DNA of 64,000 nt. It comes from Bacteroidota bacterium (GTDB taxonomy: Bacteria; Bacteroidota; Bacteroidia; Chitinophagales; Chitinophagaceae). How positions within the stretch are numbered: position 1 is the stretch's first letter; every line of letters starts with the position of its first letter. Location of the stretch: NCBI GenBank assembly GCA_023386235.1, contig JAEWKC010000009.1, forward strand, positions 1 through 64,000. The letters run 5' to 3'. Both the position numbers and the translations under genes were made by a program. The notes below the pieces were generated by a model. It ran no database searches. It was not told where the DNA came from and saw only the letters and a list, made by a program, of their open reading frames with translations. Below, piece after piece: positions 16,891 to 26,158 of the stretch.

Positions 16891-18336
16891 ATGTCATTAT
16901 TTAAGTACGAATCGGAGCTAAGAGAACCTTTGGTGAGGGGCGAAAAAACCTATGCTCAAATTACAGAGGATATTGTAAAGCCCATTGAAGCCAAACCTAC
17001 AAAATTGTGGTATATAGGTTTTTTTATTTCATTGGCATTATTGCTTTTTGGCGTGGTAAGCGTAACGGTAGAGGTTATATACGGTACCGGCCAGTGGAAT
17101 CTGAATAAAACCATAGGATGGGGTTGGGATATTACCAACTTTGTATGGTGGGTAGGTATTGGTCACGCGGGTACGCTTATTTCGGCTATCTTATTGCTTT
17201 TCCGCCAAGGATGGAGAACAGCCGTGAACAGAGCCGCTGAAGCGATGACTATTTTCGCGGTAATGTGTGCCGGACAATTTCCTATATGGCACATGGGCCG
17301 CGTATGGTTGGCTTTCTTTACTTTACCTTATCCTAATACAAGAGGTCCTTTATGGCCCAACTTTGATTCTCCGTTGCTTTGGGACGTATTTGCCATCAGT
17401 ACCTATCTTACGGTTTCACTATTGTTTTGGTATACCGGTTTGATACCAGACCTGGCTACGGTAAGAGACAGAGCTAAAACAAAGTTGAGAAAATTGGTAT
17501 ATGGCATCACCGCTTTTGGCTGGACCGGCTCTGTAAAGCACTGGCAAAGAAACGAAGCATTGGCATTGGTATTGGCTGGACTTTCTACACCGCTGGTACT
17601 TTCTGTACACACTATTGTATCTTTTGACTTTGCTACTTCTGTTATTCCCGGTTGGCATACCACCATCTTCCCTCCTTATTTTGTGGCGGGCGCGGTATTC
17701 TCCGGCTTTGCCATGGTGCAAACGTTGCTGATAATAGTAAGAAAAGTAATGAATTTGCAGGACTATATTACCATAGGTCATATAGAAGCAATGAACAAGG
17801 TAATTGTACTTACGGGTTCTATAGTGGGCGTGGCATATCTTACAGAGTTGTTTATGGCGTGGTATAGTGCCAACAGATACGAAGGCTACGCGTTTTTCTA
17901 CAGCCGCGCCAATTTATTCAGCCCTTATGGCTGGAGCTATTGGGGAATGATGTTTTGTAACGTAGTGAGCCCGCAATTATTCTGGTCAAGAAAATTAAGA
18001 AGAAATATATGGTTTACCTTCTTTATGAGCATCATTGTAAATATAGGTATGTGGTTTGAGCGTTTTGTAATTATCGTAACCTCTTTGTACAGAGATTATT
18101 TACCCTCCTCCTGGTCTATTTATTATAGTCCCACGATCTGGGAAATAGGATTTTATCTGGGTACGTTCGGCTTGTTCTTTACCTGCTTCTTCCTGTTTGC
18201 GAAGTACGCGCCGGTAATAGCCATAGCGGAAATCAAGTCTATTGTAAAAACATCGGGCGATAATCATAAACTGGATGTAAACCACGTAGAAAAAGTAGAA
18301 CCTGAAAAGTTTATTCACGATTACGCTCATCACTAA
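16891..18336 (+). CDS. actC: Alternative complex III subunit ActC (NrfD/PsrC-like membrane protein)
   Basis: 481-residue integral membrane protein with about ten helices, homologous to the NrfD/PsrC quinol-oxidising subunits of complex iron-sulfur molybdoenzymes. The N-terminal cytoplasmic segment ends before the first helix (LWYIGFFISLALLLFGVVSV). Conserved-looking segments are VWWVGIGHAGTLISAILLL, QFPIWHMGRVW and SYWGMMFCNVVSPQLFWSRK. It forms a quinol-binding site of ACIII next to the ActB iron-sulfur domain. It is 41 bases after actB in the same operon. Confidence 0.96.
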   Translation: MSLFKYESELREPLVRGEKTYAQITEDIVKPIEAKPTKLWYIGFFISLALLLFGVVSVTVEVIYGTGQWNLNKTIGWGWDITNFVWWVGIGHAGTLISAILLLFRQGWRTAVNRAAEAMTIFAVMCAGQFPIWHMGRVWLAFFTLPYPNTRGPLWPNFDSPLLWDVFAISTYLTVSLLFWYTGLIPDLATVRDRAKTKLRKLVYGITAFGWTGSVKHWQRNEALALVLAGLSTPLVLSVHTIVSFDFATSVIPGWHTTIFPPYFVAGAVFSGFAMVQTLLIIVRKVMNLQDYITIGHIEAMNKVIVLTGSIVGVAYLTELFMAWYSANRYEGYAFFYSRANLFSPYGWSYWGMMFCNVVSPQLFWSRKLRRNIWFTFFMSIIVNIGMWFERFVIIVTSLYRDYLPSSWSIYYSPTIWEIGFYLGTFGLFFTCFFLFAKYAPVIAIAEIKSIVKTSGDNHKLDVNHVEKVEPEKFIHDYAHH

Positions 18337-18396
18337 TATTGCAATGAGCAGGCGTGTTTTTGTTAAATAAAAAGATATTTAAGATAAAATATAAAT

Positions 18397-19008
18397 ATGG
18401 CAAAAAAGAAATTTGTAGTAGCCACTTTTAATGATGAAGCTCCATTGTTTGAGGCGGTAAAAAATGTGCGCAGGGAAGGCTACAAGCTTCACGATGTTTA
18501 TACACCTTATCCCGTACACGGCTTAGATCATGCAATGGGTTTAAGAGAAACCAGCCTGCATACCGCAGGATTTATTTACGGTATTACCGGCACCATTACC
18601 GCGCTGGCCGGTATGGGTTGGATATTTGTAAAAGACTGGCCGCAGGTGTATGGCGGTAAACCGCATTTTGCATTGCCGGCATTTATTCCTATCACGTTTG
18701 AATTAACGGTTTTGTTTTCGGCGGTGGGCATGGTTTTAACCTATTGCTGGTTGTGCCAATTAGCGCCTTTTGTAAAAAAACATCACTTCAACTTAAGATC
18801 TACCGACGATTTATTTGTGATGGTGCTGGAATGTACCGATGCTACTAACGAAGAAGAATTGGTAAACAAAATGAGAGGTATGGGTACCGCAGACGTGGAA
18901 GTGCAGGTAGCAGAACCCGGATGGTGGTGGGGCCGCTACGACAAAGAAGAAAAACTGATAAAAGAACCTAAAGTGCCTGAAGAGTGGGCGGCTTTAGATA
19001 AAAATTAA
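18397..19008 (+). CDS. actD: Alternative complex III subunit ActD (DUF3341)
   Basis: 203-residue subunit of ACIII. The N-terminal cytoplasmic domain begins FVVATFNDEAPLFEAVKNVRREGY and contains DVYTPYPVHGLDHAMGL, typical of DUF3341. Two membrane helices (about residues 58-80 and 98-120) follow. The C-terminal cytoplasmic domain has LVNKMRGMGTADVEVQ. It has no cofactor motif and is thought to be structural. Spacing from actC is 60 bases. Confidence 0.95.
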   Translation: MAKKKFVVATFNDEAPLFEAVKNVRREGYKLHDVYTPYPVHGLDHAMGLRETSLHTAGFIYGITGTITALAGMGWIFVKDWPQVYGGKPHFALPAFIPITFELTVLFSAVGMVLTYCWLCQLAPFVKKHHFNLRSTDDLFVMVLECTDATNEEELVNKMRGMGTADVEVQVAEPGWWWGRYDKEEKLIKEPKVPEEWAALDKN

Positions 19009-19080
19009 AAATAAACAGCCGGTTTACTATTATAGAATAAAACAGGCTTAGCAAAAGAATAAGTAAACAGTAAAATTCTT

Positions 19081-19099
19081 CCCTTGAGGGAACTGGGGG
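19081..19099. repeat. GC-rich intergenic element between actD and actE
   Basis: CCCTTGAGGGAACTGGGGG stands out in an AT-rich intergenic region. It contains the small palindrome CCCTTGAGGG. It resembles short dispersed intergenic repeats seen elsewhere in Bacteroidota, but only one copy is visible here. Confidence 0.3.
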
Positions 19100-19119
19100 A
19101 ATAAAATAATATAATACGG

Positions 19120-19809
19120 ATGAAAAAATTATTAATCATAGCAGTGCTGATTACTTCAGGAGTTACACTTATGGTGAGCTGTGGAGACGGAATAAAGCGC
19201 AAGCCCGGAAGAATTTACATGCCGGATATGGCATACAGCCGTGCTTACGAAACGTATGCAGAGAGAGATTCCAACGTATTTACAACCGATACCAATAAAG
19301 CAGGTAGACTAATATTTTACAACAATCTGCCCGTAACAGGTACTGTATCGAGGTCTGTATCGCCAACGCATATTTTTCCTTTGGCAAAAGACTCGGTAGG
19401 AAGCTTCACTAATTACGAAGCTTCTAAAGCTATCCCTAATCCCGAGCCTCCGCTAACCCAGGCGCAAACCGATGAAATACACAGACTGTATTTAATAAAC
19501 TGCGGTATTTGTCATGGAAGCAAGCTGGATGGCAACGGGCCTTTGTACAATGGAGGCAACGGACCATTTCTGGCAGCGCCAAGAAATCTGGCTACTGACC
19601 CTTTGATGCTGGCAATGCCCGACGGACAAATGTTCTTTTCTATCACATACGGCAGAAATACAATGGGAAGCTACGCATCGCAGCTAACGGTAAAACAAAG
19701 ATGGCAATTGGTTCATTATATTAGATCTGTACAACAAGGATCGGCTGCTGTTCCTACAGAGGAGGAGGCACCGGCACAAGACAGCGCGGTAGTGGCCTCT
19801 GTAAATTAA
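19120..19809 (+). CDS. actE: Alternative complex III subunit ActE, monoheme cytochrome c lipoprotein
   Basis: 229 residues. A lipoprotein signal peptide ends LMVSC (Cys21). The single heme motif is CGICHGSKLDGNG, and the axial methionine is probably in a later segment such as TYGRNTMGSYASQ. The C-terminal tail is Ala/Glu-rich. In ACIII this subunit passes electrons from ActA towards a soluble cytochrome c or the oxidase. It follows actD by 111 bases. Confidence 0.95.
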   Translation: MKKLLIIAVLITSGVTLMVSCGDGIKRKPGRIYMPDMAYSRAYETYAERDSNVFTTDTNKAGRLIFYNNLPVTGTVSRSVSPTHIFPLAKDSVGSFTNYEASKAIPNPEPPLTQAQTDEIHRLYLINCGICHGSKLDGNGPLYNGGNGPFLAAPRNLATDPLMLAMPDGQMFFSITYGRNTMGSYASQLTVKQRWQLVHYIRSVQQGSAAVPTEEEAPAQDSAVVASVN

Positions 19810-19860
19810 GTAAAAGTAAATTATAAAAATAATAGCATTTAACACTCAATAAAGTTAGAA

Positions 19861-21081
19861 ATGGCATCTATTAAAACACAATTTGAAGTTCCTGCTAAAA
19901 TGAAAACCTGGGCGTTTGGTGTGCTGGGAGCCGGAATTTTATTAACCATCATAGGTTTTTTTACACACTCGGGCGATGATCATGCTTCTGATATTTTCTG
20001 GGGTACATTATTATATAATAGTATCTTCTTTACAGTGATTTGTAATGCTGCCATGTTCTTCATTTGTATAACCACTTTGGCAATGGGCGGATGGCAAATA
20101 GTATTTGTAAGAGTAGCGGATGCCATATCCAGGATGGTACCAATTTTCGGAACCATACTTTTGGTGGTACTTTTTTATCTTATTTTTTCCGGAAGCCATA
20201 TCTATCATTGGAACGATAAGGCAGCAGTAGCGCACGATGCTATTTTACAACACAAAGTAGGATTTCTAAATCCCACCATGTTTGTTATCTGGTCTGTATT
20301 GACGGTAGGATTATGGTCGTTATTAGGCGCCAGGGTGCGTAAAACATTAGACCAGACAGATAATGAAAAAATGACGAAAGAAGAAGGTCGTAAGTATATT
20401 TTTAAAAGCACCGTAAACGCTTCTTTATTTTTGGTTTGGTTTGCATTGACTGCGGGTTCTGTTACCCCTTGGTTGTGGCAAATGAGTATTGACGCGCACT
20501 GGTACTCTACCATGTATAGCTGGTATACTTTTGCAAGCAGTTTTGTAGCAGGTGTGGCGCTGGTAACTTTGTTTGTAATTTTTCTTAAAAATAAAGGATA
20601 CCTGGAACTCACCAATCAGGAGCATTTGCACGATCTGGGTAAATTTCTTTTCGCATTCTCTATATTCTGGACGTATGTATGGTTCTCGCAATATATGCTT
20701 ATATGGTATGCCAACATTCCGGAAGAAACTGTGTATTTTAAACAAAGAGTACAAGGCCCATACAGAGGCATATTCTATCTTAATCTTATCATCAACTTTG
20801 TATGTCCTATTTTAATTTTGATGACAAAAGACGCTAAGAGAAACTATACCATTATGACCTTTATGGCAGTGTTGATTATCTTTGGCCATTGGTTAGATTT
20901 TTATCAGATGGTTATGGCAAGCATCAGCAAAGATCATGTAACTATTGGTTGGTGGGATTTTGGCATTGCTGCTATTTTTGTAGGATTGATCATTTTCTTT
21001 GTAGGAAAGTTCCTTGCATCAAAACCTTTGGTTCCAAAATATCATCCGTTCTTAAAAGAAAGTATTATACACCATACATAA
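19861..21081 (+). CDS. actF: Alternative complex III subunit ActF (membrane protein)
   Basis: 406-residue polytopic membrane protein with about ten helices, a distant paralog of ActC. Recognisable segments include FWGTLLYNSIFFTVICNAAMFF, MVPIFGTILLVVLFY, FLFAFSIFWTYVWFSQYMLIWYANIPEE and YQMVMASI. The SQYMLIWYANIPEET segment is characteristic of ActF. It completes the proton or quinone-side membrane module. A strong terminator follows 26 bases later, so the operon ends here. Confidence 0.95.
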   Translation: MASIKTQFEVPAKMKTWAFGVLGAGILLTIIGFFTHSGDDHASDIFWGTLLYNSIFFTVICNAAMFFICITTLAMGGWQIVFVRVADAISRMVPIFGTILLVVLFYLIFSGSHIYHWNDKAAVAHDAILQHKVGFLNPTMFVIWSVLTVGLWSLLGARVRKTLDQTDNEKMTKEEGRKYIFKSTVNASLFLVWFALTAGSVTPWLWQMSIDAHWYSTMYSWYTFASSFVAGVALVTLFVIFLKNKGYLELTNQEHLHDLGKFLFAFSIFWTYVWFSQYMLIWYANIPEETVYFKQRVQGPYRGIFYLNLIINFVCPILILMTKDAKRNYTIMTFMAVLIIFGHWLDFYQMVMASISKDHVTIGWWDFGIAAIFVGLIIFFVGKFLASKPLVPKYHPFLKESIIHHT

Positions 21082-21107
21082 ATTATTAAATCTAAACTAT
21101 CAAAAAG

Positions 21108-21142
21108 ATATGCACCGGACAATACTGGTGCATATTTTTTTT
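21108..21142 (+). terminator. Terminator of the actABCDEF operon
   Basis: ATATGCACC (21108-21116) pairs with GGTGCATAT (21127-21135), with a 10-base loop, followed by a run of eight T bases ending at 21142. Confidence 0.88.
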
Positions 21143-21193
21143 GCACTGCATTATTGCTAACTTTATTGCCGAAATCATTTATTTTAAAATCTT

Positions 21194-22300
21194 ATGAATA
21201 AATCACAACCTAATCAGTTAAGGCTTGCTTTTTTAGACGTAATGCGCGGTTTAATAATGATATTGCTGGCTGCGGAAAGCTGCCGGGTTTATTTGTCCTT
21301 AAATAATTTTCAATTTGGCGCGGTAGGAAAAGCCATCGTTCAACAATTTTTTCATCACACTTGGAATGGTTTGCACTTTTGGGATTTAGTGCAGCCTGCT
21401 TTCATGTTTATCGCAGGCTCTGCCATGTACATTTCTTTTTATTATAAATCTAAGAAAGGGATTTCCTGGTCGCGCAATTTTAATCATATCATTATAAGAT
21501 GTATAAAATTATTCTTTTTAGGCGTACTGCTGCATTGTATATATGCAGGGCGTTTGGTTTGGGAGCTTTGGAATATTCTTACACAATTGGCGGTTACAAC
21601 AATCATAGCTTATCTGATTATAAAAAAATCATTCCGATACCAATTAATAGTATCTGTGCTGCTTTTAGTATTAACAGAAGTATTGTACAGAACATTTCCA
21701 TTGGCCGGGTACAATGAGCCATTTGTAATAGGCAGGAATTTCGGAAGCTGGATGGATATGGTTTTAATGGGTAAAATAAACAATGATGGCTGGGTGGCTG
21801 TAAATATTATATCCACTGCAGCGCATACCATTTGGGGCGTACTGGCGGGCAAACTATTGATTGAAAAAAGAAGCGAAGCTACTAAAATCATATGGCTTTT
21901 GATAGCGGGAATAGCGGGCCTGATAGCCGGCTATGGACTGGATGGGGCAAATATTACGCCTATCATTAAACGCATTAGCACTTCGTCTTTTGTATTGGCA
22001 TCGGGCGGTTGGGTATTGTTGATATTAGCCCTGCTTTACTGGATCACAGATATGCTTAAGTATAACAAATACGCTTGGATATTTGTAGTAGTAGGCATGA
22101 ACTCCATTTTTATTTATATGTTTTTCCAGCTTTTAGGCGGCTGGCTGGTAAAAACTACGGGTATTTTTACCAATGGTTTTATGAGCCTGCTAAATGTACC
22201 GGAAAATGCCATGTTTTTCATTACCTCGCTGGTGGCTTTGTTTATTATTTGGTATATATGTTATTGGTTGTATAGGCACAAAATTTTTATAAAGCTATAG
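21194..22300 (+). CDS. HGSNAT-like / COG4299 membrane acyltransferase
   Basis: 368-residue membrane protein with about ten helices. The start RLAFLDVMRGLIMILLAAES matches the LDxxRG motif of heparan-alpha-glucosaminide N-acetyltransferase-like (DUF5009/COG4299) proteins. The HTWNGLHFWDLVQPAFMFIAGSAMYIS segment is family-typical. Such proteins acetylate terminal sugars across the membrane; the substrate is unknown. It starts a three-gene sugar block with an MFS transporter and a GH130 phosphorylase. A paralog is at 53909-55054. Confidence 0.88.
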   Translation: MNKSQPNQLRLAFLDVMRGLIMILLAAESCRVYLSLNNFQFGAVGKAIVQQFFHHTWNGLHFWDLVQPAFMFIAGSAMYISFYYKSKKGISWSRNFNHIIIRCIKLFFLGVLLHCIYAGRLVWELWNILTQLAVTTIIAYLIIKKSFRYQLIVSVLLLVLTEVLYRTFPLAGYNEPFVIGRNFGSWMDMVLMGKINNDGWVAVNIISTAAHTIWGVLAGKLLIEKRSEATKIIWLLIAGIAGLIAGYGLDGANITPIIKRISTSSFVLASGGWVLLILALLYWITDMLKYNKYAWIFVVVGMNSIFIYMFFQLLGGWLVKTTGIFTNGFMSLLNVPENAMFFITSLVALFIIWYICYWLYRHKIFIKL

Positions 22301-22394
22301 TGTAGTTTTACAGTAAACGGATTAAAATAGTATTGTCAATAAATAAAAAAAGACCTTACTTTTATGCGCTAAAATTTTATTACAATTATTGATT

Positions 22395-23759
22395 ATGGAA
22401 AATGCTCCTCGTCAAATGCCGAAAAAGAAGTCTCCGGTATTTTGGGTATCCAGTGTGTACTTTGCAATGGGCCTGCCATTTGTAGCACTATCACTTGTAT
22501 CTGTTGTTATTTTTAAAGATTTAGGAATAGAGAACGAAAAGATTGCGTTTTGGACGTCTTGGTTATTGTTGCCCTGGTCGCTCAAGCCCATTTTCAGTCT
22601 GATAATGGAAACCTACGGCACAAAAAAACAATATGTAGTAATCACAGAGTTTGTAAGTGCTGCCATGTTTGGCTTAATTGTTTTTGCATTGCCTTTACCC
22701 AATTTTTTTGCAATAGTACTTGCACTAATGGGGATTATCGCGTTTAGCGGTTCCACGCACGATATTGCAGGAGACGGCATTTATCTGGATGAATTGGATA
22801 CTGAAACTCAGAGTAAATATTCGGGTTGGCAGGGAGCTTTTTATAATTTGGCAAAAGTACTTGCCAATGGTGGATTGGTCTTCTTGGCTGGATGGCTAAC
22901 TCGCTATATGCAATTTAGTATAGTTCAGTCGTGGCAGATAATTATTGGTATTTGCGCTATAATAATGTTATTAATAGGATTGTATCACATCAAAGTTTTA
23001 CCTAAAGGAAAACCACAAGAGGAAGCAGGGAGTTTCAACGAAAAAACCGCCAGGTTGCTGGAAGTGTTTTTAAGTTTTTTTCGGAAAAAATACATTTGGT
23101 TTTACTTGGTATTTATTTTTCTATACCGATTTGCCGAAGGTCTGGCAATGAAAATAGCGCCGTTGTTTTTGAAGGACGATTTGAGCAAGGGAGGATTAGG
23201 GCTTAGCAACGAACAATATGGTTTGGTATATGGTACATTCGGAACAGTGGCTTTTATCATCGGTTCTATTGCTGCGGGTTATTTTGTTTCGCATTTTGGA
23301 CTTAAAAAAGTATTATTTTGGCTCGCGTGTATATTTAATATTCCCTTTGCCGTGTATCTTTTCTTTGCTATTTTTCAGCCTACAGAAATGTGGATTATCT
23401 CTGCCGGAATCATAGGCGAATACTTTGGTTATGGCTTCGGGTTTGTGGGGTTGATACTATTTATGATGCAACAAATTGCACCTGGAAAACATCAGATGGC
23501 GCATTATGCCTTTGCCAATAGCCTTATGAATTTCGGGGTGATGGTGCCGGGCATCATAAGCGGGTTTTTAAGTTCGCGCGAATGGCAATTAAAGGCCATA
23601 GAAAGTCTAAAGTTAAATGCTGCAAGTATAGAGCCTGTATTGGGCTATAAACTTTTTTTCATAATCGTTATGATAATGACTATCCCTGCTTTGATAATTA
23701 CTAAATTTGTACCTTTCACGCACGACGATAATAAGAAAACGAAAATTGTTACTGAATAA
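22395..23759 (+). CDS. MFS transporter, probably for an oligosaccharide
   Basis: 456 residues with about twelve membrane helices in two halves. The N-terminus reads PVFWVSSVYFAMGLPFVALS, similar to AmpG-like or sugar MFS permeases. The IAFSGSTHDIAGDGIYLDEL segment between helices is typical of the AmpG/SLC33-like group. I chose the ATG at 22395; a TTG six bases upstream is less likely. It lies 11 bases before the GH130 phosphorylase gene, so the two probably form an operon in which the transporter imports the substrate of the phosphorylase. Confidence 0.9.
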   Translation: MENAPRQMPKKKSPVFWVSSVYFAMGLPFVALSLVSVVIFKDLGIENEKIAFWTSWLLLPWSLKPIFSLIMETYGTKKQYVVITEFVSAAMFGLIVFALPLPNFFAIVLALMGIIAFSGSTHDIAGDGIYLDELDTETQSKYSGWQGAFYNLAKVLANGGLVFLAGWLTRYMQFSIVQSWQIIIGICAIIMLLIGLYHIKVLPKGKPQEEAGSFNEKTARLLEVFLSFFRKKYIWFYLVFIFLYRFAEGLAMKIAPLFLKDDLSKGGLGLSNEQYGLVYGTFGTVAFIIGSIAAGYFVSHFGLKKVLFWLACIFNIPFAVYLFFAIFQPTEMWIISAGIIGEYFGYGFGFVGLILFMMQQIAPGKHQMAHYAFANSLMNFGVMVPGIISGFLSSREWQLKAIESLKLNAASIEPVLGYKLFFIIVMIMTIPALIITKFVPFTHDDNKKTKIVTE

Positions 23760-23770
23760 AAAACAATAAA

Positions 23771-24739
23771 ATGACTAATAAAATTAATATTCCCTGGCAG
23801 GACAGGCCAGCCGGCTCAAAAGAAATAATGTGGCGCAACAGCAACAATCCCATTATAGACAGGTATCATATTCCCACATCCAACAGTATTTTTAATAGCG
23901 CAGTAGTGCCTTTTGAAGATGGTTTTGCAGGCGTGTTCCGTTGTGATAATAAAGCCGTACAAATGAATATTTTCGCGGGTTTCAGCAAAGACGGCATTAA
24001 TTGGGAAATCAATCACGAACCCATTGTAATGCAGGCCGGTAATACAGAAATGATAGAATCTGATTACAAATACGATCCGCGCGTAACTTTTATAGAAGAC
24101 CGATACTGGATTACCTGGTGCAACGGCTATCATGGCCCTACAATAGGCATTGCTTATACATTTGATTTTAAAGAATTTTTTCAATGCGAAAATGCCTTCC
24201 TGCCTTTCAACAGAAACGGGGTGTTATTTCCGCAAAAATTCAATGGCAGATATGCCATGTTGAGCCGTCCCAGCGATAATGGACATACGCCTTTCGGCGA
24301 TATCTATATCAGCTTTAGTCCCGATATGAAATATTGGGGCGAACATCGCTGTGTGATGAAAGTAGCGCCGTTTGACCAAAGCGCCTGGCAATGTACCAAA
24401 ATAGGCGCCGGCACCGTACCTTTTCTTACCAAAGACGGCTGGCTGATGTTTTATCATGGCGTAATTAATACGGCCAATGGATTCCGCTACTCAATGGGTA
24501 CGGCTATTCTTGATAAAGACAACCCAGAGAAAGTGCTGTATCGTTCCAAACCCTATTTATTAGCGCCTGCAGAACTTTACGAATTGACCGGCGATGTGCC
24601 GAATGTGGTATTTCCTTGTGCTGCACTGCAAGATGGTGAAAAGGTGGCTGTGTATTATGGCGCTGCCGATACCTCTGTGTGCATGGCCTTCGGACATATT
24701 GATGAAATATTGGATTTTGTAAAAAATAATTCTTTATAA
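23771..24739 (+). CDS. GH130 family beta-mannoside phosphorylase
   Basis: 322 residues, a five-bladed beta-propeller glycoside phosphorylase. The start WQDRPAGSKEIMWRNSNNPII and the catalytic YDPRVTFIEDRYWITWC (Asp102) are hallmarks, and the basic phosphate-site residues are spread through the blades. Family members cleave beta-1,4-mannosides such as mannosyl-N-acetylglucosamine or mannooligosaccharides with phosphate, giving mannose 1-phosphate. The MFS permease just upstream and the HGSNAT-like enzyme suggest use of N-glycan or mannan fragments. The exact substrate cannot be told from the sequence. Confidence 0.93.
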   Translation: MTNKINIPWQDRPAGSKEIMWRNSNNPIIDRYHIPTSNSIFNSAVVPFEDGFAGVFRCDNKAVQMNIFAGFSKDGINWEINHEPIVMQAGNTEMIESDYKYDPRVTFIEDRYWITWCNGYHGPTIGIAYTFDFKEFFQCENAFLPFNRNGVLFPQKFNGRYAMLSRPSDNGHTPFGDIYISFSPDMKYWGEHRCVMKVAPFDQSAWQCTKIGAGTVPFLTKDGWLMFYHGVINTANGFRYSMGTAILDKDNPEKVLYRSKPYLLAPAELYELTGDVPNVVFPCAALQDGEKVAVYYGAADTSVCMAFGHIDEILDFVKNNSL

Positions 24740-24773
24740 AATAGGAGTTATAAAAAAATTATAGCCATATGCG

Positions 24774-24804
24774 GCAGGAACGCGTCATCAAGGCGCGTTC
24801 CTGC
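24774..24804. terminator. Strong hairpin after the GH130 gene
   Basis: GCAGGAACGCG (24774-24784) pairs perfectly with CGCGTTCCTGC (24794-24804) around a 9-base loop. The following sequence ATTAAAATTTCTT is only moderately T-rich. It probably ends the MFS-GH130 transcript. Confidence 0.75.
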
Positions 24805-24888
24805 ATTAAAATTTCTTAAAAAAAAGTACAATTTTTTTCCTCTGTATGTAATTTTTTCTTTTCTTTACCAAAAATATGATTTTTGTCA

Positions 24889-24896
24889 TAGTTTTG
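24889..24896 (+). promoter_or_regulatory. Candidate -7 promoter element for the coxBA operon
   Basis: TAGTTTTG matches TAnnTTTG, 114 bases before the coxB start. It lies in a 271-base intergenic region that otherwise holds the GH130 hairpin and a long AT-rich leader. Confidence 0.4.
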
Positions 24897-25010
24897 TCTG
24901 ATGAATGTCTTTTATGACACGAATCAATATTTATAAACAATTGATTAATAAGTCAGTTAGGCAGCGGGTAATTATTAAATAATTTACGTTAGAAAAGAGA
25001 TAAAATATAT

Positions 25011-26105
25011 ATGTCAGTTCTATTAGCGGTAACCGCCATTTTAATGTTGTTTTTTGTAATTTTTCAGGTTGCAAAAGCAGGTGAATATGTTTCCATTTTA
25101 AGAGGAAAAGAAAAAACTTTTAAAGACGGCAATCGGATCAACGGAAGACTGATGATTGCTTTTTTGGTATTGGGGCTGATAGGCGTGTATGTCTGTCACA
25201 GGCTTCTGTACGATAAAACTTTGTTTCCGCAGGGGTCGGCCAGTATTGAGGGCGAAAGGGTAGATACCATGCTCGTAATTACTACGGTTATTTGTATGAT
25301 CGTATTTGTCATTACGCAAATCCTGCTTTTTTGGTTTTCTTACAGGTACCAGTACAAAGAAAATCGTGAAATTAAATTCCTGCCGCACAACAACAAGCTG
25401 GAGATCATCTGGACCGTAGTGCCTACCATTGTTTTAACCGTACTTATTATTTTTGGTTTGCGCAGTTGGTTCCTGTTTACGGGCGAAGCGCCTAAAGGGG
25501 CTTTGGAAGTAGAAATTACAGGCAAACAATTCGGGTGGATAGTTCGGTATCCGGGTGCGGATAACGTATTTGGTAAAAAGTATTTCAAAAATATTGATGC
25601 TACCAATTCTTTAGGATTGAATTGGACGGATAATGCTTCAATTAGTCAAAAGGCAGATCCCGCTTCGTTAGACGATATTGTGGTAGAAGGTACGGCCATG
25701 ATCATCAAAGGCCGTCCTGTAAAAATTATCATTGGCTCCAGAGATGTTATTCACAGTGTAGGTTTGCCGCATTTCAGGCTTAAAACAGACGCGGTGCCCG
25801 GCACGCCAACTACACTTTGGTTTACGCCAAAATATACTACTGAAGAAATGAAGCAAAGAACAGGCAACCCCAATTTTGCTTATGAGATTGCCTGCGATCA
25901 GATGTGCGGCAACGGCCACTACTCTATGAAAGCTACCATTTTGGTGGTAGAAGAAAAAGAATACAACGAGAAGCTGGCCAGCATGACACCGGCATACAAA
26001 TTGGCGTACCCCGATCCTGATACAGAAATCAATGTGCCTAAACAGTTTGCCGATTCCGTAGCTACAGAGCTGGTTATTGACAGTACGGCTACGGCTAAAA
26101 AATAA
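25011..26105 (+). CDS. coxB: Cytochrome c oxidase subunit II
   Basis: Accepts electrons from cytochrome c at the CuA centre. 364 residues. An extra N-terminal helix (VLLAVTAILMLFFVIFQVAK) is followed by the two usual membrane hairpin helices (about residues 47-63 and 88-110, with another near 133-152). The CuA ligands are His248 (IHSVGLPHF region), then Cys295, Cys299, His303 and Met306 in CDQMCGNGHYSM. It contains the large insertion typical of Bacteroidota subunit II and no cytochrome c domain at the C-terminus. It starts the operon coxB-coxA-cyoE-coxC-coxC2-coxD. Confidence 0.96.
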   Translation: MSVLLAVTAILMLFFVIFQVAKAGEYVSILRGKEKTFKDGNRINGRLMIAFLVLGLIGVYVCHRLLYDKTLFPQGSASIEGERVDTMLVITTVICMIVFVITQILLFWFSYRYQYKENREIKFLPHNNKLEIIWTVVPTIVLTVLIIFGLRSWFLFTGEAPKGALEVEITGKQFGWIVRYPGADNVFGKKYFKNIDATNSLGLNWTDNASISQKADPASLDDIVVEGTAMIIKGRPVKIIIGSRDVIHSVGLPHFRLKTDAVPGTPTTLWFTPKYTTEEMKQRTGNPNFAYEIACDQMCGNGHYSMKATILVVEEKEYNEKLASMTPAYKLAYPDPDTEINVPKQFADSVATELVIDSTATAKK

Positions 26106-26158
26106 TACTATACCATTCACTTTAAAGGAAGTTAGAGACTAAGAAAAACACAAGACTT

